Counted from the stretch's first letter, positions 39,848 to 50,613 are shown. The stretch is 64,000 bases of DNA from Moraxellaceae bacterium REDSEA-S32_B1 (GCA_001626925.1 LUOR01000005.1:1-64000); one strand, 5' to 3'. The notes: generated by a model from the letters alone, not told the origin. Made by a program: numbers and translations.

Positions 39848-41830
39848 ATGATCCAACTTGAAAATTTTAGCATCCGACGAGGCGTTCGAGCGTTATTCCA
39901 AAATGCTACGATGCAAATCCATCCAGGTTGGAAAGTGGGTTTAACTGGTGTCAATGGTGCAGGGAAGTCATCTTTATTTGCTGCGCTATTAGGAGAGCTC
40001 GGTGCAGATGAAGGACAACTGACGCGTCCTCAGAGCTGGGTCGTGGCACATATGGCGCAAGAGATCGAAGCGCTGGATGTGCCTGCGCTGGATTTTGTGT
40101 TGTCGGGGGATGCAGAGTATTGGCAAATCCAAAATAAACTCGAAAATAGCGATCAACTCAGTGATACAGAACTTGGGGAGCTTCATGCTCGCTTTGATGA
40201 AATTCATGGTTATGTTGCACCTGCTAAAGCAGCGCAATTGCTGGCAGGTTTAGGCTTTTTTGAATTTCAGATTCGTCAGCCTGTACAAAGTTTTTCCGGT
40301 GGTTGGCGTATGCGTCTGAATTTGGCTCGCACATTGATGAGCCGTTCAGACTTATTATTACTCGATGAGCCGACCAACCATTTGGATTTAGATGCGATTT
40401 TGTGGTTAGAAGATTGGCTAAAAAGCTATGCGGGCACGCTGGTCTTGATTTCGCATGATCGGGACTTTTTGGATGCGGTAACCGATCATATTCTACATAT
40501 TGAAAATGCAGAATTAACGCTCTATTCAGGCAATTATTCGAGCTTTGAAACCATTCGTAGTGAACGCTTGTCACAACAACAGCAAGCTTATGAGAAACAG
40601 CAAGAAACACGAGCACATCTGCAAAAGTTTATTGATCGTTTCAAAGCCAAAGCCACCAAAGCCCGCCAAGCGCAGAGCCGTATCAAACAACTTGAACGTA
40701 TGCAGAATCTTGCGCCTGCGCATGTGGATACGCCGTTCACCTTTAGCTTCCGTGAACCGACTAAGATGAGTTCGCCATTACTGAGCCTAGACGATGCAAC
40801 GATTGGTTATAGTGCAGACAAAATCATCGCTTCAAAAGTAAAATTGCAGATCACGCCGACGACTCGCTTAGGGTTACTCGGCATGAACGGTGCAGGGAAA
40901 TCGACACTGATTAAATCATTGGTCGGTCAGTTACCTTTACTTTCGGGTGAGCGGCAGGCTTCAGAATTACTGAATATCGGGTACTTTGCACAGCATCAGA
41001 TGGATGCACTAGATGATCAAGCCAGTCCGATGTTACAGCTTGCTCGGATCGCAGATAAATCCATCAGTGAAGCGAGTTTGCGTTCATTTTTAGGCAGTTT
41101 TGGCTTTAGTGGCGAGCGCATGGATACACCTTGTCAGCGCTTCTCTGGCGGTGAGCGTGCTCGCTTGGCATTGGCATTGATCGTGTGGCAACGTCCGAAT
41201 GTATTGATTTTGGATGAACCGACCAACCATTTGGATTTGGATATGCGTCATGCGCTGACGATGGCACTACAAGACTTCGAAGGAGCGGTGGTGTTGGTAT
41301 CGCATGAGCGTCAATTGATTGCTACCGTGTGCGATGAGTTATTGCTCGTTCATGATGGGCGAGTGACGGACTTTGACGGTGATTTGCAAGAATACAGTCA
41401 ATGGTTGCGTCAAGCACGTCAGCAGATGTTGCAAAAGCAACAAGATGAGATGTCTACGACAGTCGGTACAAAAACGACAACCGAAAAAGCAGTAGACAGT
41501 ACGACAAGTCATACAACATCTACATCTGCGAGCGTTAAAGTTGATAAAGAAGCACAGCGTAAAGAAAATGCACGGCGCCGTGAGCAAACTCGTCCACTTC
41601 GTAAGAAAATGGAACAATTAGAAGAGTCGATCGAAAAGGCGCAAAGACTGTTGACAACCATTGAAAATCAATTGGCGGATAGCGCAATCTATGAAGCTGA
41701 TCGTAAAACCGAGTTATTGCAATTAATGGATCAGCAGACCGCACAGAAAGCGACATTGGCGCAAGATGAAGAGCAACTGCTTGAATTGATGATGTCGCTT
41801 GAAGAGCTTGAAGCAAGTTTTGAAAGTTAA
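39848..41830 (+). CDS. ABC-F family ATPase (YheS/Uup-like)
   Basis: Two ABC domains (GVNGAGKSSLF, GMNGAGKSTLI; FSGGWRMRLNLAR, FSGGERARLALAL), linker and coiled-coil C-terminus. Confidence 0.95.
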   Translation: MIQLENFSIRRGVRALFQNATMQIHPGWKVGLTGVNGAGKSSLFAALLGELGADEGQLTRPQSWVVAHMAQEIEALDVPALDFVLSGDAEYWQIQNKLENSDQLSDTELGELHARFDEIHGYVAPAKAAQLLAGLGFFEFQIRQPVQSFSGGWRMRLNLARTLMSRSDLLLLDEPTNHLDLDAILWLEDWLKSYAGTLVLISHDRDFLDAVTDHILHIENAELTLYSGNYSSFETIRSERLSQQQQAYEKQQETRAHLQKFIDRFKAKATKARQAQSRIKQLERMQNLAPAHVDTPFTFSFREPTKMSSPLLSLDDATIGYSADKIIASKVKLQITPTTRLGLLGMNGAGKSTLIKSLVGQLPLLSGERQASELLNIGYFAQHQMDALDDQASPMLQLARIADKSISEASLRSFLGSFGFSGERMDTPCQRFSGGERARLALALIVWQRPNVLILDEPTNHLDLDMRHALTMALQDFEGAVVLVSHERQLIATVCDELLLVHDGRVTDFDGDLQEYSQWLRQARQQMLQKQQDEMSTTVGTKTTTEKAVDSTTSHTTSTSASVKVDKEAQRKENARRREQTRPLRKKMEQLEESIEKAQRLLTTIENQLADSAIYEADRKTELLQLMDQQTAQKATLAQDEEQLLELMMSLEELEASFES

Positions 41831-41974
41831 ACTAAAAAGCGCTTTGTTAACTTATGTGACAAAAATAATGGGTGAGTTCATGTAAACATTCGCCAAAATA
41901 TCGTCTTGGTAGGATTTTAACGACTAAAAATGAGTGGCTTAGCGAGATATTGAGACTTTTTAACTGAATCGGGC

Positions 41975-42168
41975 TAGGTACATATTGCGTGTATTCTTTA
42001 CATACTGCTTAACATTGGCAACTTTCGCTAAACAGTGTTAATGATTGCAGATCGGCATAATGCAGTTATTGAATCGATCGCATGAGACACGATCAACCCT
42101 CAAGGATGCGTAAAAACATCCTTCTTCTCAAAGCCTAGGCTCTCCCCAGACCTAGGCTTCTTTTTTTG
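41975..42168 (+). ncRNA. Candidate small RNA with three stem-loops ending in a rho-independent terminator
   Basis: Stem 42009-42017/42033-42041, stem 42102-42108/42117-42123, terminator 42131-42167; no ORF; 524-bp intergenic gap; 5' end approximate. Confidence 0.5.
42131..42167 (+). terminator. Rho-independent terminator with C-rich loop
   Basis: aagcctagg-ctctccccaga-cctaggctt-cttttttt. Confidence 0.85.
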
Positions 42169-42308
42169 CCTATAATCAGCGAACTTAAATCCTGCTACAG
42201 CATTACCCTCGCTCGCAGTACTACGTGTACACCTTCGCTCAGTTGCCTTGTATCAGAAATTAACTTCTTCGACTATATAAATACATTTCTTAAAAAATAG
42301 GCAAAATA

Positions 42309-42333
42309 AAACCGAACATCAATGTTCGGTTTA
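42309..42333. terminator. erpA-side terminator-like hairpin
   Basis: aaccgaacatcaatgttcggttt. Confidence 0.6.
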
Positions 42334-42354
42334 TATACTTCAAGAATAATAAAC

Positions 42355-42690
42355 TTAGATCGAAAATGATGATCCACAACCACAAGTTGTTGTTGCATTT
42401 GGATTTTTCACGATAAATCGTGAGCCTTCTAGGCCTTGTACATAATCAACTTCTGAGCCTAAAAGATATTGATAGCTAAGTGAATCCACGACCATTTTGA
42501 CATCGCCATTTTCAAACTCGGCATCGTCATCATTGACACTTTCTGCAAAGTTAAAGCCATAGGAAAAGCCAGAACATCCGCCACCTGTCACATAGACACG
42601 AAGCATCAAATCCGCATTGCCTTCACTATCACGCAGTTGGCGTACTTTGTCGGCAGCATTATTTGTTAAAACTAAGGCTTGGGCAGTCAT
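42355..42690 (-). CDS. erpA: Iron-sulfur cluster insertion protein ErpA
   Basis: [31 protein letters not shown]. Confidence 0.93.
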   Translation of the reverse strand: MTAQALVLTNNAADKVRQLRDSEGNADLMLRVYVTGGGCSGFSYGFNFAESVNDDDAEFENGDVKMVVDSLSYQYLLGSEVDYVQGLEGSRFIVKNPNATTTCGCGSSFSI

Positions 42691-42778
42691 GATGATTTCC
42701 ACCAATAAATCAGAACACAGTTATTTTACCATATCTGTGCGAATTTGTGATTTACAAGTGGAAATCAAATCAGTGGGC

Positions 42779-43798
42779 TTATTTTTTTGAATATTGCTCA
42801 TCTTTGAGTGAACATTCAAAGTTTTGACGATCTTGGGCACAGCGAGCACGCCACAGCAGCTCCATCATTTTCTTATCATAAATGCCTTCTTTGGTGAGCT
42901 GAATGCGGGCTTCACGCATCATTTTTTGATAACCCAATTTGTCACCCTCAGGGATTTGCATCCAATATTTGGCAGGAATGTCATCTTTCATTTTACCAAG
43001 AATAGTGAAGGCACGAGGCAATTGTCCTTTGATCCACGTTCTTGATTTTTGACCAAATCCCGCAGGGAATTTTGCACTGTGAATGATCAGGTTGCCTGAT
43101 ACTTGCAGTAGTGGATAGTTGGCAATCGCACCTTTTGAACCAAGTCCTTTATAAAGCTCTAAAGGACGAAACACTGCAGCAGGTGCGCCAATGATATCGA
43201 CTTCACCATTGTTAAATTTTGAACCAAAATTGGTAACATCGGCGGAAACGGCTTGTGCGCCAACTTGTTGCACCATTTTTTTCTGCGCTTGATCGTAGTC
43301 TAACACCGCAATTTTCTTTCCTGCTGCCTTGGCGATGGTATTGATATTTCGATCATTTAAAAATAAATACGCATCACCGACTGGAACAATGCCGACGATT
43401 TCATATTTTCCTTGTTTCATGTCTTTGGCAAAGCGAGGATCAGCCAAGGTTTGCATAACTTTCACCGCCAGTTTTAAGCTTGGAATTGAACCAATCGAGT
43501 CGATCGAACCAGTGAAACTATTGAACTGACGACCACGCATCCCTGTGATACTTGCACCGTCACACTTACCAGCTTTAAAGTCTTCGGTTAGCACGCGCTC
43601 ATCGGTGTAGGCTTTCAGTTCGATATTTGCACCCCATTTTTTTGAAGCAAGTTGATAGTCTTTCATCAAGGCATAGACATCGCCTTGCGTACCAACAAGA
43701 TCAAATACACAGAAAGTTTGCTTAGCTTGCGCAGTATTCATGGCGAATGCGCTCATAGCGATCGTAGTCAGACCGAAAAGTTGAGTGATTTTTTTCAT
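42779..43798 (-). CDS. Putative periplasmic solute-binding protein (copy B)
   Basis: Paralogue of 38571..39569. Confidence 0.75.
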   Translation of the reverse strand: MKKITQLFGLTTIAMSAFAMNTAQAKQTFCVFDLVGTQGDVYALMKDYQLASKKWGANIELKAYTDERVLTEDFKAGKCDGASITGMRGRQFNSFTGSIDSIGSIPSLKLAVKVMQTLADPRFAKDMKQGKYEIVGIVPVGDAYLFLNDRNINTIAKAAGKKIAVLDYDQAQKKMVQQVGAQAVSADVTNFGSKFNNGEVDIIGAPAAVFRPLELYKGLGSKGAIANYPLLQVSGNLIIHSAKFPAGFGQKSRTWIKGQLPRAFTILGKMKDDIPAKYWMQIPEGDKLGYQKMMREARIQLTKEGIYDKKMMELLWRARCAQDRQNFECSLKDEQYSKK

Positions 43799-43964
43799 TG
43801 ATATTTCCTTATTGAGTTGCATTCGTGGAGTCATTCCGTGACTGCATTTTTGTTTTTCAAAGCGATTGGATCAAGTATATGCGCTGAAATGCTGACCTAC
43901 ATTGGTCAAAATGACATGCGCTTACATGTCATTCGCAATGCTTGTCTTCAATATTAGTCGATTT

Positions 43965-44510
43965 TTATTGGCTCAGTTTTTGGTTTAATGCGATCAGTTG
44001 GTTTGCCAAATCATTGAGGACATTGTGTTCAGTTTCATTTCCTTCAAACGGGTTTGATTTTGTGCGTGCGAAAATATCACGAATGAGCAAGCTGATGTTG
44101 CTATCAATCATACCTAATGCGGTGGTGACCTGACGGATTTGTGCAATTGAACGTGCGCCATTGACTGAACCATAGCTGACAAAACCGACAGGTTTGCCAC
44201 TCCACTCCGCACCAAGATAATCTAAGGCATTTTTGAGTGCAGGAGAATAACCATTGTTGTATTCAGGGGAAATGAGGAAATAGGCATCACCTTCAGTGAT
44301 TTTTTCAGACCATTTTTTCTGTAATGGATCACTATAATTGCCTTTTAATGACATCGGCGGCGCACCACTATACATGGGTAAATTCCACGTTTTTAGGTCA
44401 ACAATTTCCACCTCGGCATCGATGTTATGCAAGGCATTTTGCATCCATTCGGCGACATGAATTGCCACACGATTTTCACGAACACTGCCGACGATAATTT
44501 GAATCTTCAT
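43965..44510 (-). CDS. NADPH-dependent FMN reductase family protein
   Basis: GSVRENRVAIHVAEW, SPEYNNGYSPALKNALDYLG, KPVGFVSYG. Confidence 0.92.
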   Translation of the reverse strand: MKIQIIVGSVRENRVAIHVAEWMQNALHNIDAEVEIVDLKTWNLPMYSGAPPMSLKGNYSDPLQKKWSEKITEGDAYFLISPEYNNGYSPALKNALDYLGAEWSGKPVGFVSYGSVNGARSIAQIRQVTTALGMIDSNISLLIRDIFARTKSNPFEGNETEHNVLNDLANQLIALNQKLSQ

Positions 44511-44575
44511 TGTATTTGTCCTGTGCTTGTTTTATGTTTAGCTTAGCAAGAAATTGGTCATGGAAAAGTTACCGT

Positions 44576-44935
44576 ATGTCAAATTTGCAAGACCCACGTG
44601 TTTTACTGGCTTTGGAGCGCACTGTTTTGGCGTGGAATCGCAGTAGTTTGGCGCTGATTGCATTTGGATTTATCATTGAAAAATCAGCATTTATTGCGCA
44701 GTTAGTTGATCCTGTGAAGTACGCCGACAAGATTGCATTTAGCAAATGGGTTGGTATCGGTGTAATTGTTTTGGGAATGATCGTTTGCTTGATCTCAATG
44801 CAACAGTATCGAATTGCGCTACGCTCAATCACAGACGCAGAAATGATGGAGGGCTATAAAACCAATCAGCCGATGCTTTTGGCAGGATTTAGTATCTTGG
44901 TTGGGATGTTATTGATTATTTCGTTTTGGGTTTAG
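44576..44935 (+). CDS. DUF202 (YidH-like) membrane protein
   Basis: LALERTVLAWNRSSLALIAFGF. Confidence 0.85.
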   Translation: MSNLQDPRVLLALERTVLAWNRSSLALIAFGFIIEKSAFIAQLVDPVKYADKIAFSKWVGIGVIVLGMIVCLISMQQYRIALRSITDAEMMEGYKTNQPMLLAGFSILVGMLLIISFWV

Positions 44936-44963
44936 TCAGCAGTATAGTAGTAATTCCAGCTCT

Positions 44964-44999
44964 AAAAAATGACCACACAATGCGGGTGGTCATTTTTTA
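44964..44999. terminator. Bidirectional terminator
   Basis: aaaaaatgaccacacaatgcgggtggtcatttttta. Confidence 0.85.
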
Positions 45000-45021
45000 T
45001 TTAATCAACTACATTTGCACA

Positions 45022-45504
45022 TTACATTAACCGAATACCTTGCTGACCTTGTGGTGTGACTTTAAAAATCTCCACCGCAAAAGTAATGTTTTTCCCTGCA
45101 AGTGGATGATTAAAGTCAATCTCAGTAATGTCATCCGCCACAGTCATCACCACGCCAAATAGACTGGCTTTGGCTTTATCTTCAAACTCGATCATATGAC
45201 CGACTTCAGGACGTTGTTCAAACTTCACTGTGTCAAAGCGTTGCACATTCTCAGGATTCCACTCACCGAAGGCATCTTCAGGCGGTAGGCTCACAGTACG
45301 GCGATCGCCTGCACGTAAACCAAACAAGGCTTTCTCAAAACCTGGCAAGAGATTACCATCGCCGATGACTAAAGATACTGGCTCATCTCGGCTACGGGTA
45401 TTGTCGATTTCCACGCCATTTTCGATCGCCACAGAAAAGTGCAATTGCACTTTTGAACCATCTTCGATGCGGGTTTCGTCATTTGGATTGATAATTTCAG
45501 ACAT
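45022..45504 (-). CDS. fkpB: FKBP-type peptidyl-prolyl isomerase (SlpA/FkpB-like)
   Basis: LVIGDGNLLPGFEKALFGLRAGDRRTVSLPPEDAFGEWNPENVQ; next to lspA-ileS. Confidence 0.92.
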   Translation of the reverse strand: MSEIINPNDETRIEDGSKVQLHFSVAIENGVEIDNTRSRDEPVSLVIGDGNLLPGFEKALFGLRAGDRRTVSLPPEDAFGEWNPENVQRFDTVKFEQRPEVGHMIEFEDKAKASLFGVVMTVADDITEIDFNHPLAGKNITFAVEIFKVTPQGQQGIRLM

Positions 45505-45556
45505 AATTTTAACTGTGATTCACAATAATTTTTAGGCGTTTTCGCCACGGAAATGA

Positions 45557-46114
45557 TTAAGCAGACGACGCATGATGACGTTTTTTCTCAAGGAAAAAAG
45601 TGTCGATTAATAACAAAATCGTCCCTAAAGTAATCGCACAATCGGCAAGATTAAATACAGGGAAGTTCCACGTTTGATAATGCACATGCAAAAAGTCGAT
45701 CACCACGCCATGTACCTGTTCACCACGATAATTGACCAGTTGCGTGGTCAAGCGGTCAATCAAGTTGCCGACTGCACCACCCAAAATCAACGCAATCGAA
45801 GCAGGCAAAACTTTTAAAGTTTTTGGCATGCGCAGTAACCACACCACAAAAAACACCGACATCACACTCGCCAACCCTGTAAAGAAGTAACGTTGCCAAC
45901 CGCCTGCATCGGAGAGAAAGCTAAAAGCCGCACCAGGATTGTATGCCAAAGTCCAACTGAAGACTGGCAGGACATTGACACTATTGCCTTCAAAGACCAA
46001 TTTATCGAGGGCGATTTGTTTGGTGATTTGATCCAAAATGATGGTCAAGATACTGAGTCCTAACCACCAAAAATTCACTGCGTTAAAGCGCAACCAATCT
46101 GCTTGCTTAGGCAT
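45557..46114 (-). CDS. lspA: Lipoprotein signal peptidase II
   Basis: YNPGAAFSFLSDAGGWQRYFF, GGAVGNLIDR, FNLADCAITLG. Confidence 0.95.
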   Translation of the reverse strand: MPKQADWLRFNAVNFWWLGLSILTIILDQITKQIALDKLVFEGNSVNVLPVFSWTLAYNPGAAFSFLSDAGGWQRYFFTGLASVMSVFFVVWLLRMPKTLKVLPASIALILGGAVGNLIDRLTTQLVNYRGEQVHGVVIDFLHVHYQTWNFPVFNLADCAITLGTILLLIDTFFLEKKRHHASSA

Positions 46115-48953
46115 ATTTTCTCTCTTCACCAGTGCCAGATGGCAAGTTGATGATACAACGTGAACATAATCCCTCATGACCTGCATGGGTGTTCACATCA
46201 GGGAGCACATGCCAACAACGCACACATTTCTCACCTTCTGCGCTGGATACCGCAACACGTAAGCCGCCGATGTCCGTTGCTTCACCTTTTGATTCATCAA
46301 AGGTGTGTACAGCAACTTGCGAAGTGATGAGTACAAAGCGTAATTCATTTTCCAAGCGGTCAAGAATGGCTTTTAATGTCTCATCCGCCCAAATATCAAC
46401 TTTGGCAGAGAGATTTGAACCGACCAATTTGGCATTACGTGCCGCTTCGATTTGCCTATTCACCGCAGATTTGACTTGGATCAGACTTTGCCAATCGGAC
46501 TCGCTGATTAAGTTTTGTTGATTTGATTTTGGTAAATCATACCACTCGGCAGTAAATACATATTTTTCTGTTTGCTCAGGAATCAGTTCCCACGCCTCTT
46601 GTGCGGTAAAGCTCAAGATCGGACTCATCCAACGCACAAAGGCTTGCACCAAATGATACAACGCCGTTTGTGCCGAGTGACGTGCTTGTGAGTCGGCTTT
46701 GCTGGTGTACTGACGATCTTTGATGATGTCGAGATAGAAACCGCCCAAGTCATTAATACAGAAATTCGTGAGCGCATTGGTCACAACATGGAAATTCATT
46801 TCGTCGTAGGCTTTGCGAATTGTTGCTTGCACTTCGCTAGAACGTTGAATGATGTATTGATCTAATGCAATCAACTCATCCATCGGTAGTGCATCACGAC
46901 TTGGCACAAAACCGTTCAAATTTGCCAGCATAAAACGCAAAGTATTACGAATACGGCGGTAGCTGTCCGATACCCGATTGAAAATTTCTTTCGATGCGGC
47001 GATTTCATAGCGATAATCGCTCGAAGCCACGTACAGGCGTAGACCGTCTGCACCGAGTTGCTTGATAATTTCTTCTAATGGAATGTAATTGCCCAAAGAT
47101 TTTGACAATTTTCGACCATTTTCATCGACGGTAAAACCGTGCGTCAGCAATGACTTATACGGCGCATGACCACGCACACCGATACTGGCAAGCAAAGAGG
47201 TTTGGAACCAGCCACGATGTTGATCCGACCCTTCGAGATACAAATCAGCAGGGCTTTGTAAGTCGGTACGTTGATCAAGCACGGCAAAATGCGTTGTACC
47301 CGAATCAAACCATACGTCTAAAGTGTCACGCACACAGTTGTATTGTTCCGCATCTTCTTCAGACAAGAAGTCTTTGCCGTCACGGTTAAACCATGCGTCA
47401 ACACCTTCTTGTTCGATGAGTTTGGCGACTTCTTCGATCAGCTCAGGCGTGCGTGGATGCAGTTCATTGCTGTCTTTATGCACGAAAAATGGAATCGGAA
47501 CGCCCCACGTGCGTTGACGAGAGATACACCAATCTGGACGACCATCGACCATGGATTGCATCCGATTTTTACCCCAGTCAGGAATAAATTCGATGTTGTT
47601 TTCAATCTCATTTAAAGCCGTTTCACGCATTCCACATTGTTCCATGTTGATAAACCATTGTGGTGTTGCACGGAAGATGATTGGTGTTTTATGGCGCCAG
47701 CAGTGTGGATAGCTGTGCGTGATTTTTTTATGCGCCCATAAACGACCCGTTGCACCGAGTTTTTCAATGATTTGCGGATTGGCTTTATAAATGTGCTCAC
47801 CTGCGAAGATCGGTGCAGTCGGGAGATAGACACCATTTGCGCCAACAGGATTGTCCACGGCAAGGCGATATTGTAAACCGACTTTATAATCGTCCACACC
47901 ATGACCTGGTGCAGTATGTACCGCACCTGTACCACTATCTGCGGTGACGTGTTCACCTAAAATCACAGGCACTTGGCGTTCAGCGATCAAGGGATGTTGT
48001 AATAATAAACCTTCGAGTTTGTCCCCTGTAAAATTCGCCAAAATTTTTGGATTTTCCAGTTGATAACGCTCACATGCCGAAGCGACCAATTCTTTCGCTA
48101 AAATTAAATTATGTGTTCCACGATCTGATTGCAATTCAACCAATTGATATTCAATTTCAGCATGTAAAGCGATTGCTTGGTTGGCAGGCAAGGTCCATGG
48201 TGTGGTCGTCCAGATCACAATATCGGTTGCTGTGCTGACAGATACACCGAGCTTCGCTGACAAATCCGCAAGATCAACGACACCAAATCCAACATCAATG
48301 GCATCAGACTTTTTATCTTCATATTCTACTTCGGCTTCAGCCAGCGCAGAACCACAGTCCAAGCACCAATTGACTGGTTTTAGACCCGATTGGATGTGAC
48401 CATTTTTCTGAATTGCTGCAAGTGAACGAACAATATCCGCTTCTTGCTTAAAGTTCATGGTCAGATATGGATTGTCCCAATCGCCAAAGACGCCTAGACG
48501 TTTAAAATCTTTTTTCTGCAACTCTACTTGGCTTAGTGCATATTCACGGCAGGCTTGACGGAACGTCGTTGCGTCGACTTTGACGCCAACTTTACCGATT
48601 TTTTCTTCGACTTTCAGCTCGATCGGCAGACCATGACAGTCCCAACCCGGTACATACGGCGCATCCATGCCGTCCATGACACGGCTTTTTACGATAATAT
48701 CTTTTAACACTTTATTCACCGCATGACCAAGGTGAATACTGCCGTTGGCGTATGGAGGACCATCATGCAGAATGTATTTTTTCTTGCCCATTCGAGATGC
48801 ACGAATCTGCTGATAAATGTCGTCGGCGTACCAGTCGTCTAACCATTTTGCTTCACGTACCGCCAAGTTGGCTTTCATGGCAAAATCAGTCTGTGGCAAG
48901 TTGAGTGTGGCTTTATAATCCACGACATTTTCAGAAGGTTGCTTATCGCTCAT
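46107..48953 (-). CDS. ileS: Isoleucyl-tRNA synthetase
   Basis: DGPPYANGSIHLGHAVNK, GRKLSKSLGN, C-terminal zinc cysteines CVRCWH..CSRC. Confidence 0.97.
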   Translation of the reverse strand: MSDKQPSENVVDYKATLNLPQTDFAMKANLAVREAKWLDDWYADDIYQQIRASRMGKKKYILHDGPPYANGSIHLGHAVNKVLKDIIVKSRVMDGMDAPYVPGWDCHGLPIELKVEEKIGKVGVKVDATTFRQACREYALSQVELQKKDFKRLGVFGDWDNPYLTMNFKQEADIVRSLAAIQKNGHIQSGLKPVNWCLDCGSALAEAEVEYEDKKSDAIDVGFGVVDLADLSAKLGVSVSTATDIVIWTTTPWTLPANQAIALHAEIEYQLVELQSDRGTHNLILAKELVASACERYQLENPKILANFTGDKLEGLLLQHPLIAERQVPVILGEHVTADSGTGAVHTAPGHGVDDYKVGLQYRLAVDNPVGANGVYLPTAPIFAGEHIYKANPQIIEKLGATGRLWAHKKITHSYPHCWRHKTPIIFRATPQWFINMEQCGMRETALNEIENNIEFIPDWGKNRMQSMVDGRPDWCISRQRTWGVPIPFFVHKDSNELHPRTPELIEEVAKLIEQEGVDAWFNRDGKDFLSEEDAEQYNCVRDTLDVWFDSGTTHFAVLDQRTDLQSPADLYLEGSDQHRGWFQTSLLASIGVRGHAPYKSLLTHGFTVDENGRKLSKSLGNYIPLEEIIKQLGADGLRLYVASSDYRYEIAASKEIFNRVSDSYRRIRNTLRFMLANLNGFVPSRDALPMDELIALDQYIIQRSSEVQATIRKAYDEMNFHVVTNALTNFCINDLGGFYLDIIKDRQYTSKADSQARHSAQTALYHLVQAFVRWMSPILSFTAQEAWELIPEQTEKYVFTAEWYDLPKSNQQNLISESDWQSLIQVKSAVNRQIEAARNAKLVGSNLSAKVDIWADETLKAILDRLENELRFVLITSQVAVHTFDESKGEATDIGGLRVAVSSAEGEKCVRCWHVLPDVNTHAGHEGLCSRCIINLPSGTGEERKYA

Positions 48954-49023
48954 GCATCTGTCTTCCAGTTGGGTTGTCAAATCAGTATCACTGATCGTTA
49001 AAGATAAAATAAGATCAATGGTG

Positions 49024-50034
49024 TCAGCGGTTTAAAAAATCAATCGAGTCGTTGTCGTCTCGAAATTTTTTCAATTGCATCACATCATCATCAATACCAT
49101 CTTGCAAGGCCTGCAACGATGAATAATTTTTTTCGCCGTGTAAATAGTGCAGAAAGGTCACTCGCACCAGCAAACCGTACAGATTAGCAGAAAGTTCAGG
49201 GAAATGAACCTCCAATCGCCACTCAGGCGTATCTTGCTCGATCGCAGGACGTGTACCGACATGACCTGCACCATACAGGCTTTCATGTAAATAACCTTTA
49301 ATACCAATTTGATCTGTATTTTGCGTTGCTAAAACTTGTGAAAACGGTTTTTCCAAGCTCTGTACATCGACTGCATAAATGCCACTTAGACATGGTTTAT
49401 GACGATGCAAAGCGACATTAATGGTGGGGAAATTGATGGTGCGACCAATCTGATCGCCATACACCACACGCCCAGTAATGCTGTACGGACGACCCAGAAG
49501 CTGTGCAGCAAGGGCAAAATCACCTTGTTGCAATACTTCACGAATGCGAGTTGAGCTGACACGATCAGCGTCGTGGTTGACGGTATGTAAATTGGTCACG
49601 TCAAAGCCTTGCTGACGGAGAAAATCACTGTCGCCACTACGATTTTTACCAAAATGGAAATCATCGCCGAGCACGAGGCTTTTGGCATTGAGTTGAAGTT
49701 TTAATAATTTTGCAAACTCAAGTGCACTCATACCACGAAAGGCATCATCAAATTTGGCAACGGCAACATAGTCCACCCCAAGCTCAGCCAGTAATTCGAC
49801 TTTCTCACGTAATGATGAAATACGAGGTGGTGCATCGCTACCTTGAAAAAATTCTAAAGGTTGCGGTTCAAAGATCATCACCAAGCTGTGTAATTGTTGT
49901 GCTTCGGCGACTTTTTTTAGCTCAGCAATCATCGCCTGATGCCCAAGGTGGACACCGTCAAAGTTGCCAATGGTGACAACGGTCGGAGGTAACTGATGAT
50001 GAGGAGTCAGCGCATGCAAACGAAGCAGCTTCAT
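49024..50034 (-). CDS. ribF: Bifunctional riboflavin kinase/FAD synthetase
   Basis: TIGNFDGVHLGHQAMI, GRPYSITGRVVYGDQIGRTINFPTINV. Confidence 0.96.
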   Translation of the reverse strand: MKLLRLHALTPHHQLPPTVVTIGNFDGVHLGHQAMIAELKKVAEAQQLHSLVMIFEPQPLEFFQGSDAPPRISSLREKVELLAELGVDYVAVAKFDDAFRGMSALEFAKLLKLQLNAKSLVLGDDFHFGKNRSGDSDFLRQQGFDVTNLHTVNHDADRVSSTRIREVLQQGDFALAAQLLGRPYSITGRVVYGDQIGRTINFPTINVALHRHKPCLSGIYAVDVQSLEKPFSQVLATQNTDQIGIKGYLHESLYGAGHVGTRPAIEQDTPEWRLEVHFPELSANLYGLLVRVTFLHYLHGEKNYSSLQALQDGIDDDVMQLKKFRDDNDSIDFLNR

Positions 50035-50124
50035 AGCCAAAGTGAAATCTGAACAATTTAAAGGCGACTATTGTGCCATAAATTGATTGAAAATGTTATG
50101 TATCAAAACACACAACAAAATAGA

Positions 50125-50613
50125 TTATTTTTCGAGGCGATAATAAGAGTATTCAACGTTTTTATCTCGATATACATCGTAGCTACGTTGTTTAAAGTCG
50201 GACACCCAACTGTTGCCACTATAACCTGCGATATGACCGTATTTATGTTTTTGCGTACGGTGGATAATATAGATATCACCATCTTGTGGATTGTCAAAAG
50301 ACGGTTTGATTTGACGATAGCCGATCGTCTTCAATGTATCGCCCCAGTCTGCGGCTGCTACAGGATGCGACTGAAATTTTGCGCCAGCAGATTGAAATGC
50401 AAGACGAATGCTACGTGCGCATCGACTGGTACTGGTCTGACGCGTGATGCTTTTTAATTTATTGGTAAAAGAATCTAAATTGAAAAATTTCGCACTCAAA
50501 CCACGCGCACCATCAAAAGGTCCCAAATGCTTCTGTGAAGACTCGGCGATCACTTGGACTTGAGGTTGGGTATTGAAATTTGCAGGATCCGTTGCAACAT
50601 TATCGTAAATCAT
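50125..50613 (-). CDS. CHAP/NlpC-P60-like putative amidase, no signal peptide
   Basis: SRCARSIRLAF (Cys), DIYIIHRTQKHKYGHIAGYSG (His), SDFKQ; start MIYDNV preferred. Confidence 0.65.
   Translation of the reverse strand: MIYDNVATDPANFNTQPQVQVIAESSQKHLGPFDGARGLSAKFFNLDSFTNKLKSITRQTSTSRCARSIRLAFQSAGAKFQSHPVAAADWGDTLKTIGYRQIKPSFDNPQDGDIYIIHRTQKHKYGHIAGYSGNSWVSDFKQRSYDVYRDKNVEYSYYRLEK

Noticed and set aside
50071-50457. 128-aa plus-strand ORF opposite the CHAP-like gene as an immunity or antitoxin gene
   Set aside because: It is antisense to a better-supported CDS and has low-complexity, non-family-like composition; I consider it spurious.
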